Shown one piece after another: positions 39,432-48,851 of a stretch of 64,000 bases of DNA; the first letter of the stretch is position 1; each line of letters begins with the position of its first letter. The stretch is from Acetobacteraceae bacterium. Its GTDB lineage: Bacteria; Pseudomonadota; Alphaproteobacteria; Acetobacterales; Acetobacteraceae. The stretch is taken from NCBI GenBank assembly GCA_039613835.1, contig CP154827.1:1148501-1212500 (forward strand). Direction: 5' to 3'. A program made the translations under genes and the position numbers. The notes below the pieces were generated by a model. That model saw nothing but the letters and a program-made list of their open reading frames with translations, was not told where the DNA came from and did not search any database.

Positions 39432-40108
39432 TCAAGTCCGAAACTCAAATTGATCAAGATACCAAGATGGAGGCTCTTTTCTGACGAGGGCATACCATTC
39501 CCGCATGAGGGGGTGGGCAAGCACGGCGTCGCGATAAGAGCCACCAGCCGCCGTCGAGACGGGCACCTGATACGTCGCGAAGCGCGACATGACCGGCGCG
39601 AACATGGCATCCGCAATGCCGAAGGTCGTACCAAACAAATAGGCCTCGCCCTTCCCGAAACGCGCCCGCGTTGCCGTCAGTAAGGTCTCGATATCAGCGA
39701 GATCTCGGGCGACATCCGGGTCAGGTATGTCAGCGCGGGGGAAGAGACGCGCCCGCAATTCATCGGCCAGGCGCGTCTGAGAGGCCCGAAACCCGTATGC
39801 ATCTGCGCAGCGAGGCTCAGCGCCCGCCCATGAGCTTCGTGCGATTGCGGCCATAATTGCGCGTTAAAACCCGCGCAGAACTGGCAGATCGCCAGGCTCT
39901 CCCAGATTTCCGACCCATGATATCGCAGGTAGGGGACGCATCGATTGGGACTGCGTTGATGGATTTCCACCGTCTGCCTGCCCCCTTTGAGGGGTATGAC
40001 CTCCTCACGCACATCAAGTCCGGCAAGTCGCACGGCGAGCCACGCCCGTAACGACCATGAGGAATAGCGCCGTGTCCCCAGCAGAAGGAGGTCGGACGCG
40101 TCAGTCAT
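39432..40108 (-). pseudogene. Glutathione S-transferase family protein, one frameshift
   Basis: ATG 40108 begins MTDASDLLLLGTRRYSSWSL, RAWLAVRLAGLDVREEVIPL, the thioredoxin-like domain with the RYSSWS start typical of this GST subgroup, then CVPYLRYHGSEIWESLAICQ (cis-Pro and glutathione-binding ES). The helical domain continues to HTGFGPLRRAWPMN, then shifts at the AA at 39757-39758. One extra T on the coding strand (ATG AAT TTG CGG) restores LRARLFPRADIPDPDVARDL, LFGTTFGIADAMFAPVMSRF and SWYLDQFEFRT. Intended length is 226 residues. It overlaps the 3' end of mnmA by 8 bases. Confidence 0.82.
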
Positions 40109-41174
40109 GAAATGCCTGGATGAAGCCGCCCCCCCAAACATGGGACTGACGATAAAACACGCAGGCCTGACCCGGGGCGGGCATCGCCGCCTCTTGCAGT
40201 TCGACGCGGGCTGAAGCGCCCTCTTCCGCAAAAATGCGGGCTTCACGGGTTTTTTCCCGGGCGCGGAGCTGGACTGTGCAGGCAAGCCCCTCCGGCGGCG
40301 GATTGACTAGCCAATTCACATCCTGCAGGCGGAAGCTGCGCCGCCCGGCTAAAGCGCGCGGCCCCACAATGATGCGCCGATGCGCGGCGTCAATGCGCGT
40401 CACCATCTGCCGCGTTCCATCCTTTGTATGGACGTCACCGAGCTTTTTACTCTGCCCCACAGTATAGCGCGCAATACCATCATGCTGGCCGAGGACCTTT
40501 CCGGCCTCATCCGTGATGTTACCGGGGCCTTTGACCTCAGGCCTCAGCGCTTCCACCATTTTGGCGTAGGAGCCATCCGTGACAAAACAAATGTCCTGAC
40601 TATCCGCCTTATCGGCGATTTTCAGCCCGAATGACTCAGCTTTCTGACGCACTTCCGCCTTCGAGGCATAGGCACCCAGCGGAAATCTCAGATAATCGAG
40701 CTGATCCCGCGTCGTTGCGAACAGGAACCATGACTGGTCACGCGTTTCATCAACAGGGCGATGCAATTCCGGCCCGGCCGCGCCTTCAACGCGCCGCACA
40801 TAATGGCCCGTCGCCATCGCGTCACAGCCCAGATCCCGCGCGAGGGTCAGGAGATCCGTGAATTTAACGCCCTGATTACAGGCAACGCACGGCACGGGCG
40901 TCTCGCCACGCGCATAACTGGCTGCAAAATCATTGATCACACTGTCACGGAAGCGATCTTCCGCATTAATGACGTAATGGGGGAAATCCAGATGATCTGC
41001 CACAGCGCGCGCATCCATAATATCGCGCCCAGCACAGCAGGCCCCCTTGCGGCTGACCTGACCGTGATCATAAAGCTGCAAAGTGGCCCCGATCACCTCA
41101 TGGCCCTCAGCCTTGAGGAGTGCCGCCACAACGGAGCTATCCACCCCGCCCGACATTGCGACCATCACACGCAT
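40101..41174 (-). CDS. mnmA: tRNA-specific 2-thiouridylase MnmA
   Basis: Adds sulfur to uridine-34 of tRNA-Lys, Glu and Gln using persulfide passed from a cysteine desulfurase. 357 residues. The PP-loop SGGVDSSVVAALL is at residues 8-20; the catalytic Cys pair is in PCVACNQGVKF and DSQDICFV; the C-terminal beta barrel has QMVTRIDAAHRRIIVGPRAL and ACVFYRQSHVWGGGFI. It lies directly downstream of the ferredoxin and two cysteine desulfurases on the same strand, which supports sulfur supply from that unit. The frame is intact. Confidence 0.95.
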   Translation of the reverse strand: MRVMVAMSGGVDSSVVAALLKAEGHEVIGATLQLYDHGQVSRKGACCAGRDIMDARAVADHLDFPHYVINAEDRFRDSVINDFAASYARGETPVPCVACNQGVKFTDLLTLARDLGCDAMATGHYVRRVEGAAGPELHRPVDETRDQSWFLFATTRDQLDYLRFPLGAYASKAEVRQKAESFGLKIADKADSQDICFVTDGSYAKMVEALRPEVKGPGNITDEAGKVLGQHDGIARYTVGQSKKLGDVHTKDGTRQMVTRIDAAHRRIIVGPRALAGRRSFRLQDVNWLVNPPPEGLACTVQLRAREKTREARIFAEEGASARVELQEAAMPAPGQACVFYRQSHVWGGGFIQAFHD

Positions 41175-41192
41175 GAAAACGTCACTCTCAAA

Positions 41193-41516
41193 TCAGGCCG
41201 TTTTCGGCAGATGCACGACCAGCCCGTCAAGCGCTTCCGTGATGACGATCTGACAGCCAAGGCGGGAGGTTTTCTGAAGTCCGAAAGCGAGGTCGAGCAT
41301 ATCCTCCTCATCCTCCGTCGGTGTCGCCAGGCGGTCAGCCCAGGCCGGGTCGACGACGACATGACATGTTGCGCAGGCGAGAGAGCCTTCACACGCCCCC
41401 TCCAGGTCAATATCATGCTTATGCGCGATTTCGAGAACGGAGAGGCCGATGGGCGCTTCAACCTCACTTCTTGTGCCGTCCTGCGCGACGAAAACCATAC
41501 GTGGCATATTCAACAT
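41193..41516 (-). CDS. [2Fe-2S] ferredoxin
   Basis: Adrenodoxin/Isc-type ferredoxin of 107 residues, an electron carrier for Fe-S cluster assembly or oxidoreductases. Start ATG 41516 ([20 protein letters not shown]). Cluster ligands are in [10 protein letters not shown] (three Cys of the CX5CX2C pattern) and the later LGCQIVI Cys. It sits between the cysteine desulfurase genes (14 bases upstream) and mnmA (18 bases downstream). Intact. Confidence 0.93.
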   Translation of the reverse strand: MLNMPRMVFVAQDGTRSEVEAPIGLSVLEIAHKHDIDLEGACEGSLACATCHVVVDPAWADRLATPTEDEEDMLDLAFGLQKTSRLGCQIVITEALDGLVVHLPKTA

Positions 41517-41530
41517 TCCATTTCTTTAAC

Positions 41531-42667
41531 TCAGGTCGCCCGCAACGCCCTGTCACAAACATCCAGCGCCCGCGAAATATCGGATGACGAGGTAAAACGT
41601 CCGACGGAGAGACGCAAGCTTCGTCTCGCATCCGCTTCAGAAAGCCCCATCGCGCGTAAGACATAAGATGGCGCCACATCACCGGACATGCATGCGGAAG
41701 CGCTTGAATAAGCTAATTCCGGCGTTAATACCATTAAACCCTGTGCTTCGGGGCCATTTTTGAGGCAGATATTCAAAGCACCGGGTAACCTCGCAGCATC
41801 CTGGCCATTTATAACGCTTCGCGGCCAGAGCGCCTGTAAGCCTTTGAAAAGCGCATCACGCAGCGCCGCCAGTTGCGGCGCTTCCGTGGCTATATGGGTC
41901 AGGCAAAGGGCGCAAGCAAGCCCAAACCCTGCAATAAGCGCCACGGGAAGCGTGCCGGACCTCAGGCCACGCTCCTGCCCGCCGCCGGAGAATAAGGGGG
42001 CGAGGCGGATGCGCGGCCGCCTCTGCACATAAAGCGCACCAACGCCTTGCGGGCCATAAATCTTGTGGCTTGATACTGAGGCGAGATCGACATCCTTACA
42101 GGTAAAAGGCGCTTTCCCGATCACCTGGCTGGCATCGCAATGAAAGAGCGCCCCCTTTCCGCACGCGAGGGCGCTCAATACCGGTATGTCATTCATGACG
42201 CCGGTCTCGTTATTTGCCCCCATAATGGAGACGAGCAGGGTCGGCACGGCCAACGCCTCCGCCAACGCGTCAGGCGAAACAACCCCGTTAGATAAGACGG
42301 GCAGAATAACCGGCTCAAACCCTTCCTGTTCCAGGTCACGCACAGCTTCGAGGACACATTTATGCTCCGTCGCAGCCGTGATGATCCGGCGCCGTGGATC
42401 ACCCTGTTTTTTCAAAAATCGTGCAGCTCCCTTAATCGCCAGATTATTGGACTCCGTCCCGCCTGACGTAAAAATCACCTCCTGCGGCGACGCACCTATC
42501 AACCGAGCGACGGAAGCGCGCGCCGCCTCGATTTTCAGCGCGGCAGCGCGGCCAGGCGCGTGATGCGCACTGTGAGGATTGCCACGAATGTCGGAAAAAC
42601 ATCTCTGCATCTCCGCAATGACTTCCAGATCACAAGGCGTTGAAGCGAGGTAATCCAGATAGATCAC
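41531..42667 (-). CDS. Cysteine desulfurase (NifS/IscS-like), second of a tandem pair
   Basis: PLP enzyme that strips sulfur from cysteine for Fe-S clusters or tRNA thiolation. 378 residues: MIYLDYLASTPCDLEVIAEM, IFTSGGTESNNLAIKG, EHKCVLEAV (PLP-stacking His), GANNETG, PLP lysine in SSHKIYGPQGVGAL and the catalytic Cys in SSASACMSG. The ATG at 42667 overlaps the upstream gene's stop by 4 bases. Similar to its neighbour in fold and order but clearly diverged. It is closer to IscS by length and the HKIYGP motif. The frame is intact. Confidence 0.94.
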   Translation of the reverse strand: MIYLDYLASTPCDLEVIAEMQRCFSDIRGNPHSAHHAPGRAAALKIEAARASVARLIGASPQEVIFTSGGTESNNLAIKGAARFLKKQGDPRRRIITAATEHKCVLEAVRDLEQEGFEPVILPVLSNGVVSPDALAEALAVPTLLVSIMGANNETGVMNDIPVLSALACGKGALFHCDASQVIGKAPFTCKDVDLASVSSHKIYGPQGVGALYVQRRPRIRLAPLFSGGGQERGLRSGTLPVALIAGFGLACALCLTHIATEAPQLAALRDALFKGLQALWPRSVINGQDAARLPGALNICLKNGPEAQGLMVLTPELAYSSASACMSGDVAPSYVLRAMGLSEADARRSLRLSVGRFTSSSDISRALDVCDRALRAT

Positions 42668-43755
42668 GCCGTGACACCCTTTTTGCGGGTCGAGGCCATT
42701 TGCCGGTAGGCCGTGCAGAAGTGCGCGACATCCTCTTTTGTGACATCCCAGGGCAGGGAAACGCGGATGGCGTGGTCGGCAATGTGCCCCAGCCCCATGG
42801 CTTCAAGCACGTGTGAGCGCGTCACTTTGCCGGAGGAACATGCGGAGCCGGTTGAGACGCAGTACCCCGCCAGATCAAGGGCGATTAGCTGCGCTTGCCC
42901 GCTCATTTCCGGCAGGATCAGACAGGTGGCGTTGGCCAGACGGGCGGAGGTCTCCCTTCCAACCACAAGCGCGCCACAGGATTGCGCCACGCGCTCAATC
43001 TCATCGCGCCATGCGGCGATCTGTGACCAGTCCTGCTCCTGCCCGACGCGCATCGCCGCCGCCATACTGGCAATACCCGGCAATGCGGGCGTCCCGCCGC
43101 GCCGCCCTCTCTCCTGCCCACCCCCGGGCATCATCGCTTTAACCGGCATGTCGCCACTCAGTAAAAGCGCACCGGCTCCCTTAAGGCCACCCGCCTTATG
43201 GCCCGATATCGCAACACTGGTCAGGCCGCGCATCGTCATGACGTGTCGCGCGGCATATTGCACGGCATCGACATGCAGGTAAGCACCATATATCTGGCAA
43301 AGCGCGGCAATTTCCGGAAGCTGGTTGATGACGCCGGTTTCATTATTGGCGGCCATGACGCAGACAAGGGCAGGCCCACCTTTACGCAACATGGTTTCGA
43401 GGTCTTCCAGTGAAACCTCACCTGACGGCATCACGGGGATGACGCTGGCGGCTCTCGCCGCCTTCCGTACCGAATCGTGCTCTGTCGCGGTCATCAGGAT
43501 ACGGCGATCATGGGAGAAGGCATGGAGGGCCAGCGCATTGGCCTCCGTACCACCGGAAGTGAAAATGACCTGATCCTCAATAATGTCGAAGCTTTCCGCG
43601 AGTAACGTCCGTGCGCGCTCAAGCAGGCGGCGCGCTTCACGACCGGCCTTATGGATGGAGGCGGGATTACCGATGAATGTCGCCGCTTCCAGCATGGCCT
43701 CGCGCGCCTGCGGGCGCGGCTTCTCCGTCGCATTGGCGTCGAAATACAAGTTCAT
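42664..43755 (-). CDS. Cysteine desulfurase-like aminotransferase (NifS family), first of the pair
   Basis: 363 residues, start ATG 43755 (MNLYFDANATEKPRPQAREA). Family signs: IFTSGGTEANALALHAFSHD, ATEHDSVRKAA (His), MAANNETGVINQLPEI, PLP lysine in ISGHKAGGLKGAGALLL and catalytic Cys in STGSACSSGKVTRSHVL. The lysine motif (HKAGG) differs from the HK.YGP of its neighbour, so the two are likely specialised and not a recent duplication. It leads a run with the second desulfurase, ferredoxin and mnmA. No IscU or SufBCD gene is visible nearby, so the scaffold must be elsewhere. Intact. Confidence 0.92.
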   Translation of the reverse strand: MNLYFDANATEKPRPQAREAMLEAATFIGNPASIHKAGREARRLLERARTLLAESFDIIEDQVIFTSGGTEANALALHAFSHDRRILMTATEHDSVRKAARAASVIPVMPSGEVSLEDLETMLRKGGPALVCVMAANNETGVINQLPEIAALCQIYGAYLHVDAVQYAARHVMTMRGLTSVAISGHKAGGLKGAGALLLSGDMPVKAMMPGGGQERGRRGGTPALPGIASMAAAMRVGQEQDWSQIAAWRDEIERVAQSCGALVVGRETSARLANATCLILPEMSGQAQLIALDLAGYCVSTGSACSSGKVTRSHVLEAMGLGHIADHAIRVSLPWDVTKEDVAHFCTAYRQMASTRKKGVTA

Positions 43756-44128
43756 CCTAACCCCCGTGATTTCCTGACGTCGCGCATGATTCCGCCATGT
43801 ATCGGATAAACGATTTTAAAATGACGTGACGATTTAAGTAGAATTTTGCCTTGAAGCCCTGGTATACACGCCGACGAGAAAAAGCGCCACGCTTAAAAAT
43901 GTACCTGATTCCATAAGCCGAGACCCGCATTGGCCCGGGCCTGTTGTCGTAATCTGGAAGGAGAATGCTCGGGAGCATGCCTAATCTTCAATCGTCAACC
44001 GCACCCCATTCCCCGGATCGCTGCCCGGCACGCACGTCCCTCTCCTTTTCTGTTCTGAAGCCGCGGCGCGCCGTTAGGAATATGACGCAGCGCGCCCCTC
44101 TGTCACTCAAATTAACGGAAGCACCTTA
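43756..44128. promoter_or_regulatory. Divergent region between cysteine desulfurase and hydrolase genes
   Basis: 373 bases between outward-facing genes. The minus-strand frame 43757-43978 fills part of it, but has no family resemblance or ribosome site. I see no IscR/RirA-type operator I could defend. Promoters for both sides must lie here. Confidence 0.35.
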
Positions 44129-44794
44129 ATGCCTGAAGTCATGTTTACCGGGCCTGACGGCCGACTGGAAGGTCGATATCACCATTCTGAAGAAGCGGAC
44201 GCGCCTCTGGCTCTCGTACTTCATCCCCATCCGCATCATGGCGGCACGATGAATAACCGCATCACTTATTCCATGTATCGCAGTTTCGAGAAAATGGGGT
44301 TCTCGGTCATGCGCTATAATTCACGCGGCGTAGGGCGCTCTCAGGGGCGTTATGATGGTGGGATTGGCGAGATTTCCGACGCGGCCGCGGCTTTGGACTG
44401 GATGCAGTCGATCAACCCGAATTCTTCCGAATTATGGATCGCCGGCTATTCTTTCGGCGCGTTTATCGGGATGCAGCTCCTCATGCGTCGGCCGGAGATC
44501 AGCGGCTGGACCAGTGTTGCACCGCCCGCCAATGATTATGATTTCGGGTTCCTCGCCCCCTGCCCCTGTGGCGGCCTCATGATTGCAGGCGGTAAAGACG
44601 ACATGGCGCCCGAGCCCGGTATCAGAAAGCTTGTCGAGAAGCTGAACACGCAAAAAAATGTCGATGTCGATTACCGCGTTTTTGAAAATGCGAACCATAT
44701 TTTCGCCAATGAAGCGGATCTCGTCTCGGAAGCGCTGGAGGAACACGTCTCCGCACGTCGTGCAGAGCGCCCACTTGCCCTGACCATGGACTGA
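44129..44794 (+). CDS. Alpha/beta hydrolase (esterase-like)
   Basis: 221 residues starting MPEVMFTGPDGRLEGRYHHS. The oxyanion region LVLHPHPHHGGTMNNRITYS, the nucleophile elbow AGYSFGAFIG (Ser in GYSFG), the Asp-bearing GGKDDMAPEP and the late His in FENANHIFANE give a complete catalytic triad. This conserved alphaproteobacterial type commonly sits near cysteine desulfurase genes; its substrate is unknown. Divergent from the desulfurase pair; tyrS follows after a poly-G tract and terminator. Intact. Confidence 0.88.
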   Translation: MPEVMFTGPDGRLEGRYHHSEEADAPLALVLHPHPHHGGTMNNRITYSMYRSFEKMGFSVMRYNSRGVGRSQGRYDGGIGEISDAAAALDWMQSINPNSSELWIAGYSFGAFIGMQLLMRRPEISGWTSVAPPANDYDFGFLAPCPCGGLMIAGGKDDMAPEPGIRKLVEKLNTQKNVDVDYRVFENANHIFANEADLVSEALEEHVSARRAERPLALTMD

Positions 44795-44807
44795 AGGCAA
44801 ATCAGGC

Positions 44808-44818
44808 GGGGGGGGGGG
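44808..44818. repeat. 11-base G homopolymer
   Basis: Eleven consecutive G just after the hydrolase stop and before the terminator. It is the same length as the C tract in dnaG and lies in noncoding DNA. Confidence 0.9.
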
Positions 44819-44819
44819 A

Positions 44820-44846
44820 GCGCGCCATCAAACGGGCGCTTTTTTA
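44820..44846 (+). terminator. Rho-independent terminator after the hydrolase gene
   Basis: Stem AGCGC / GCGCT around GCCATCAAACGG followed by six T, 25 bases beyond the stop codon. Confidence 0.75.
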
Positions 44847-44899
44847 TGGGGCTGAGAAGCGTATGAAAGGCGCCCGAATCGACCCCGCGCGGAGGCCCC

Positions 44900-46156
44900 A
44901 TGGAAAATACGACCTATAAAAGCCCTTTCCTGCAAGAAGCTCAGGCGCGCGGATATATTTATCAATCGACCCACCCTGAAGCGCTTGATCAGGCTTTTCT
45001 TGAAGGGCCGGTCAGCGCCTATATCGGGTTTGATCCCACGGCGGACTCCCTGCATGTCGGCCATGCGCTCTGCCTGATGGTTCTCCGCCTGATGCAGCGC
45101 CACGGTCATCGGCCCATTGCCCTTGTGGGCGACGGAACCGCCCAGATCGGTGACCCGTCTTTCCGGGAAGAAGCGCGGTCCCTCATGACGGCGGAGACCA
45201 TCGCGCAAAATAGTGAGGGCGTGGCGCGCAGTCTGCGGCAATTTCTTGATTTCGACGGCGCGGAGTCATCCGCCCTTATGCTCCATAATGCGGCCTGGCT
45301 AAACCGCCTGACCTATCTTGACCTCCTGCGCGATGTAGGCGTGCATTTTTCAGTCAATCGAATGCTTTCTTTCGACAGTGTTCGCCAAAGACTAGAGCGG
45401 GAACAGGGCCTGACATTTCTTGAATTCAATTACTCCATATTACAATCCTACGATTTTCGCGCCCTCAACCGTGCCGAAGGCGTAACGCTGCAGATTGGCG
45501 GTTCCGATCAATGGGGCCATATCGTTGCCGGTGTCGAGCTGGTGCGGCGCACGGAGAGCAAACAGGTCTTCGGCCTGACATTGCCGCTTATCACCACCGC
45601 CTCCGGCGCGAAAATGGGGAAGTCCGCGCAAGGGGCGCGATGGGTTCTGGCGGAAAAGCTGCCCATTTTTGAATATTGGCAGTTCTGGCGCAATACGGAA
45701 GATGCCGATGTCGGGCGCTTTCTCAAAATGTTCACCGATCTGCCCGTGGCGGAATGTGAGCGTCTCGGCGCCCTCGAAGGCACGGAAATCAATGACGCGA
45801 AGAAAATCCTCGCGACGGAGGCGACCACCATCTGTCACGGCCACGCCTCGGCGGAGGAAGCCGCGCAAACCGCGATGGCGACTTTTGAACAAGGCCGCCT
45901 TTCCACCTCCCTTCCGACAATATCTCTCGCACGCCATGTGCTTGAGGAGGGTCTGCCCGCATATCGGATTTTTGTTGAAACCGGTCTCGTCAAATCCGGC
46001 GGAGAAGCACGCCGCCTTATCCGTGGCGGCGGGGCAAGACTGAATGATGTTGTGGTCTCGGATGAAAATCAGACTGTCACGCTGAACGATCTTTCAGAGG
46101 GTGTATTGCGCGTGTCTTCAGGGAAAAAACATCACGTCATCATCAAACCGGAATGA
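44900..46156 (+). CDS. tyrS: Tyrosyl-tRNA synthetase
   Basis: Charges tRNA-Tyr. ATG 44900 follows GGAGG. 418 residues. Class I signatures: HVGH (52-55) in the HIGH position and KMGKS (238-242) in the KMSKS position; tyrosine-binding YIGFDPTADSLHVGHAL and QIGGSDQWGHIVAG. C-terminal S4 RNA-binding domain from about 350 (LVKSGGEARRLIRGGGARLN). One oddity: the usual GDPSG(K/R) loop reads GDPSFREEARSLM. Intact. Single-gene unit, convergent with the glycosyltransferase at 46170. Confidence 0.96.
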   Translation: MENTTYKSPFLQEAQARGYIYQSTHPEALDQAFLEGPVSAYIGFDPTADSLHVGHALCLMVLRLMQRHGHRPIALVGDGTAQIGDPSFREEARSLMTAETIAQNSEGVARSLRQFLDFDGAESSALMLHNAAWLNRLTYLDLLRDVGVHFSVNRMLSFDSVRQRLEREQGLTFLEFNYSILQSYDFRALNRAEGVTLQIGGSDQWGHIVAGVELVRRTESKQVFGLTLPLITTASGAKMGKSAQGARWVLAEKLPIFEYWQFWRNTEDADVGRFLKMFTDLPVAECERLGALEGTEINDAKKILATEATTICHGHASAEEAAQTAMATFEQGRLSTSLPTISLARHVLEEGLPAYRIFVETGLVKSGGEARRLIRGGGARLNDVVVSDENQTVTLNDLSEGVLRVSSGKKHHVIIKPE

Positions 46157-46169
46157 TGAAGCGCTACAT

Positions 46170-47345
46170 CTAACTTGTCGACGCGGTGAGAAGCTGGACG
46201 CTTCGCGCCACACTGTCACTTTCCACATAGAGATGACGCGCGCGCGCCAGCCCCGCAGCACCGTAGGCGCGGCGAATGTCGCGGTCATCGACGAGACTGT
46301 TCAAAGCCCGGGCCAGCTCATCGACCTGACCGACCGGGACGATTAAACCCGTTTCCTGGTCAAGAATTTGCTCACGCGCGCCGCGTATATTTGTCGCCAC
46401 TACGGGGAGGCCGGTCAGCATGGCTTCCACAATCGCCATGGGCAGGCCCTCAAAATGGCTGGGCAGCGTAAAAATATCCGAAGCCGCCATAATGGCGGGA
46501 ACATCGTCGCGATAACCCAGCATGTGCAGGCGCGTGCCGAGTTTTTCCTTCCCGCGCTGGAATTCAGCCGTCATCATATCGCCGTGATCTGACGGCAGGG
46601 GGGCGCCGACGATCCAGAGATGCGCATTTGGAACGTCCTCCATCGCGCGGAGAAGCTCAGGATATCCCTTGTGGCGCACCAGACGAGACACGGCCAGGAT
46701 CACGACCGTGTCATCATCAACACCCAACTCGTCACGAATGGCCTGACGTGCCGCCGGGTCAGGCCGGAAGCGCTGCGGGTCACGCCCATTGAGGTTGGCG
46801 ACCGGGTGACGGTTGATGCGCCATCGCCGCGCATCGTGCGCCTCTTCCTCCGAGACCGTCATGAAAATATCGGTCCATTGCCCCCCCACCCACTCCAGCG
46901 AGAAGGAGAGAAGCTTACGCCAGACAGGACCGGGCTGATTGAAGAGGAAACCGTGACACGTGTAGGCGATACACGGTACGCGGCAATAGAGCGCTGCGAC
47001 CCGCGCGATGAAACCGCTGATCGGCATATGCGCGTGCACCACATCCGGCCTTATCTCCCTTATCAACCGGATGAGAGCTTTCAGCGCCCGCCATTGTGCG
47101 AAAGGAGAAAGGGAGCGCACCATCGGCACGGCAACGACTTTAAAACCCGCTTTGCGCACGGCGGCGAGATGCGGCCCTTCCGCACAGGCGCCCGTCACCT
47201 CGCAGCCAGCATCCCGCAGGCCTTCCATGATGGGAAGGATGAATTGCCGCATCGCGAAATCGATATTCGCCACTTCCAGAATCCGCAACCGGCCGCCCGG
47301 CCCGGTATGTCGACGAAACAACCTCACAGCCTCTCCAGCGTCCAT
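46170..47345 (-). CDS. Glycosyltransferase family 4
   Basis: 391 residues, ATG 47345 (MDAGEAVRLFRRHTGPGGRL). GT-B fold: N-terminal domain with VVHAHMPISGFIARVAALYC and IAYTCHGFLFNQ; linker; C-terminal domain with VILAVSRLVRHKGYPELLRA, IFTLPSHFEGLPMAIVEAML (the E.x7.E motif region) and GLPVVATNIRGAREQI. Resembles EPS/LPS enzymes of the CapM/EpsD type. It is the only glycosyltransferase in the window with an unbroken frame, so it is probably the one still needed. It overlaps the 3' end of the broken heparinase-like gene by 22 bases. Confidence 0.9.
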   Translation of the reverse strand: MDAGEAVRLFRRHTGPGGRLRILEVANIDFAMRQFILPIMEGLRDAGCEVTGACAEGPHLAAVRKAGFKVVAVPMVRSLSPFAQWRALKALIRLIREIRPDVVHAHMPISGFIARVAALYCRVPCIAYTCHGFLFNQPGPVWRKLLSFSLEWVGGQWTDIFMTVSEEEAHDARRWRINRHPVANLNGRDPQRFRPDPAARQAIRDELGVDDDTVVILAVSRLVRHKGYPELLRAMEDVPNAHLWIVGAPLPSDHGDMMTAEFQRGKEKLGTRLHMLGYRDDVPAIMAASDIFTLPSHFEGLPMAIVEAMLTGLPVVATNIRGAREQILDQETGLIVPVGQVDELARALNSLVDDRDIRRAYGAAGLARARHLYVESDSVARSVQLLTASTS

Positions 47346-48790
47346 TGCACCACGCGATGACGCCCATCTCCCAATCGATAGAATGGGAGTTCATCGGGGC
47401 GGTCAAAGGGATCATTCGCGGTCAGCACGATCTGATTCGTCTTCTGGTAAAATCCATTCCTGAAATAAACGCTTTCTTCAAGGCTGAGTGTCGCGCCTCG
47501 CTGGGTGAACTGCCATATCATGCCATCACACTCAAGCTCACAGGAGTTCCCCTCCGTGAAATCTGAAATCCGAATGTCGGGCGCGAGGTGAAAGCGATAA
47601 ACAAGGTCCCGATCCGCATCCGCTTTCACGCTCTCCTCTCCCTTCAGAGCACGACCGTCATCAGAAAGGGACAGGCGTCTCTCCCAACTATAAGTGCCTG
47701 TGCCGGACGTGACCTCCATTTTCAGTTCAAGCACGAGACTGGCATCATTCTCCACAAAGTCGGTCAAGATACGGCGTTCTATGGATGTCGGACCTGCCTG
47801 TCCGTCCCCTGCGAACGGGAGGAGATTTTCCGTCACGAGGCTGTTATGCGCCAATGGATGGCGCAACGCCCCTTGCCAGGAAGGCAACCGAGAACTGCCG
47901 CAATTGACCAACAGGCGCTGGCGGCCATAGGACATCTCAAAGACAAAGGACGCATTATGTGCCGTCTGGTCAAACTCCGCTTCCGGCGGCGCGCCGCCAT
48001 CCTCATGGCGCATGGCGCGCAAAACAGGGCAAAGACGCGTCAGGGACGTCATGATGATGTCAGAGACGGGCTGCTGTGCCATGCGCAGAATGGCGCTCAT
48101 TTCCGTCAATTCCCGAACAACCTGAAATTGCGTGTCAGGACTGCGCTGCCGCACAGTCTCATCCGGGTAGATCTGATGCAATATTGTTGTTTCAAGGCGG
48201 CGCAGGGCGCGCTCACGCAGATATTTAAATCCGGGGAGGAAAAACGCGACGACCATCAGGCCCCGCGTAACGACAAGCGATTGCCAGCGCCACTCAAGTT
48301 CCGGTGGTGCGATGGCGAGGAGGCGATCGACAAGAATGAGATGCCGCATGAGTTTGCGACGGAAACGCTCATCCGCCGTACGCGCGTAAAATTCGAAATG
48401 TCCAATCATGGCGCAGAGGTGCGCGGCGGTCAGGACAGGGTTATCCTGCGGAAGCGGTTGCCGGATCCAGCCCGCAATGCTGGAACGCACGAGGAGACGC
48501 ACCTCCTCCGTGCCCAGAGCGACGAGGTCACGCAGCCAGACAGCCAGAGGAACTTGCCGATTTCCTCCTGTACCAGTTGCGGCAGGCTCTGACGCTCAAC
48601 ATTATTGAGGAGAAAAGGGTATTCGCGCCCTTCAACGTAAATCAAGCCGGCCAGAAGTTTCGCCGCGCGGTCAGCGTTGCCTGTCCAGATATCGCGTAAA
48701 ACGGCAGAGGGTTCTGACGGCGCTCTCTTGAGGCCGGACAGGGCATGTTGCAGCCTGACTAACGCAGGTTTAATCGCCCATCCTCCTCAT
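47324..48790 (-). pseudogene. Heparinase II/III-like protein, frameshifted
   Basis: Family of polysaccharide lyases with an (alpha/alpha) toroid and C-terminal beta domain. N-terminal segment from about 48780 (KPALVRLQHALSGLKRAPSE, RDIWTGNADRAAKLLAGLIY) lacks an in-frame start; a nearby ATG GGC GAT runs into TAA. It continues to SLPQLVQEEIGKFLWL, then shifts near 48540 to WLRDLVALGTEEVRLLVRSS. From there the frame is open to the end (SDPDTQFQVVRELT-like RSPDTQFQVVREL, ILRMAQQPVSDIIMTSLT, AFDQTAHNASFVFEM-like EFDQTAHNASFVFEM, PLAHNSLV). The relatives in Acetobacteraceae lie between rpe/rsmB and GT genes, as here. Likely role in surface polysaccharide turnover. Confidence 0.78.
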
Positions 48791-48851
48791 CTCCGCACCA
48801 CCCCGATTTTAGAATCCTGCCACGCCGGTGCCGGGGCGCCTTCGCAGCGTG

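Noticed and set aside
40761..41666. Plus-strand frame of 301 codons across mnmA, ferredoxin and a desulfurase gene
   Set aside because: Antisense to three well-supported genes; no ribosome site or family features.
43757..43978. Small minus-strand gene upstream of the desulfurase pair
   Set aside because: No ribosome site, no family resemblance, and it occupies the divergent promoter region.
47588..48592. Plus-strand frame of 334 codons
   Set aside because: Antisense to the heparinase-like gene, whose protein-level similarity is convincing.
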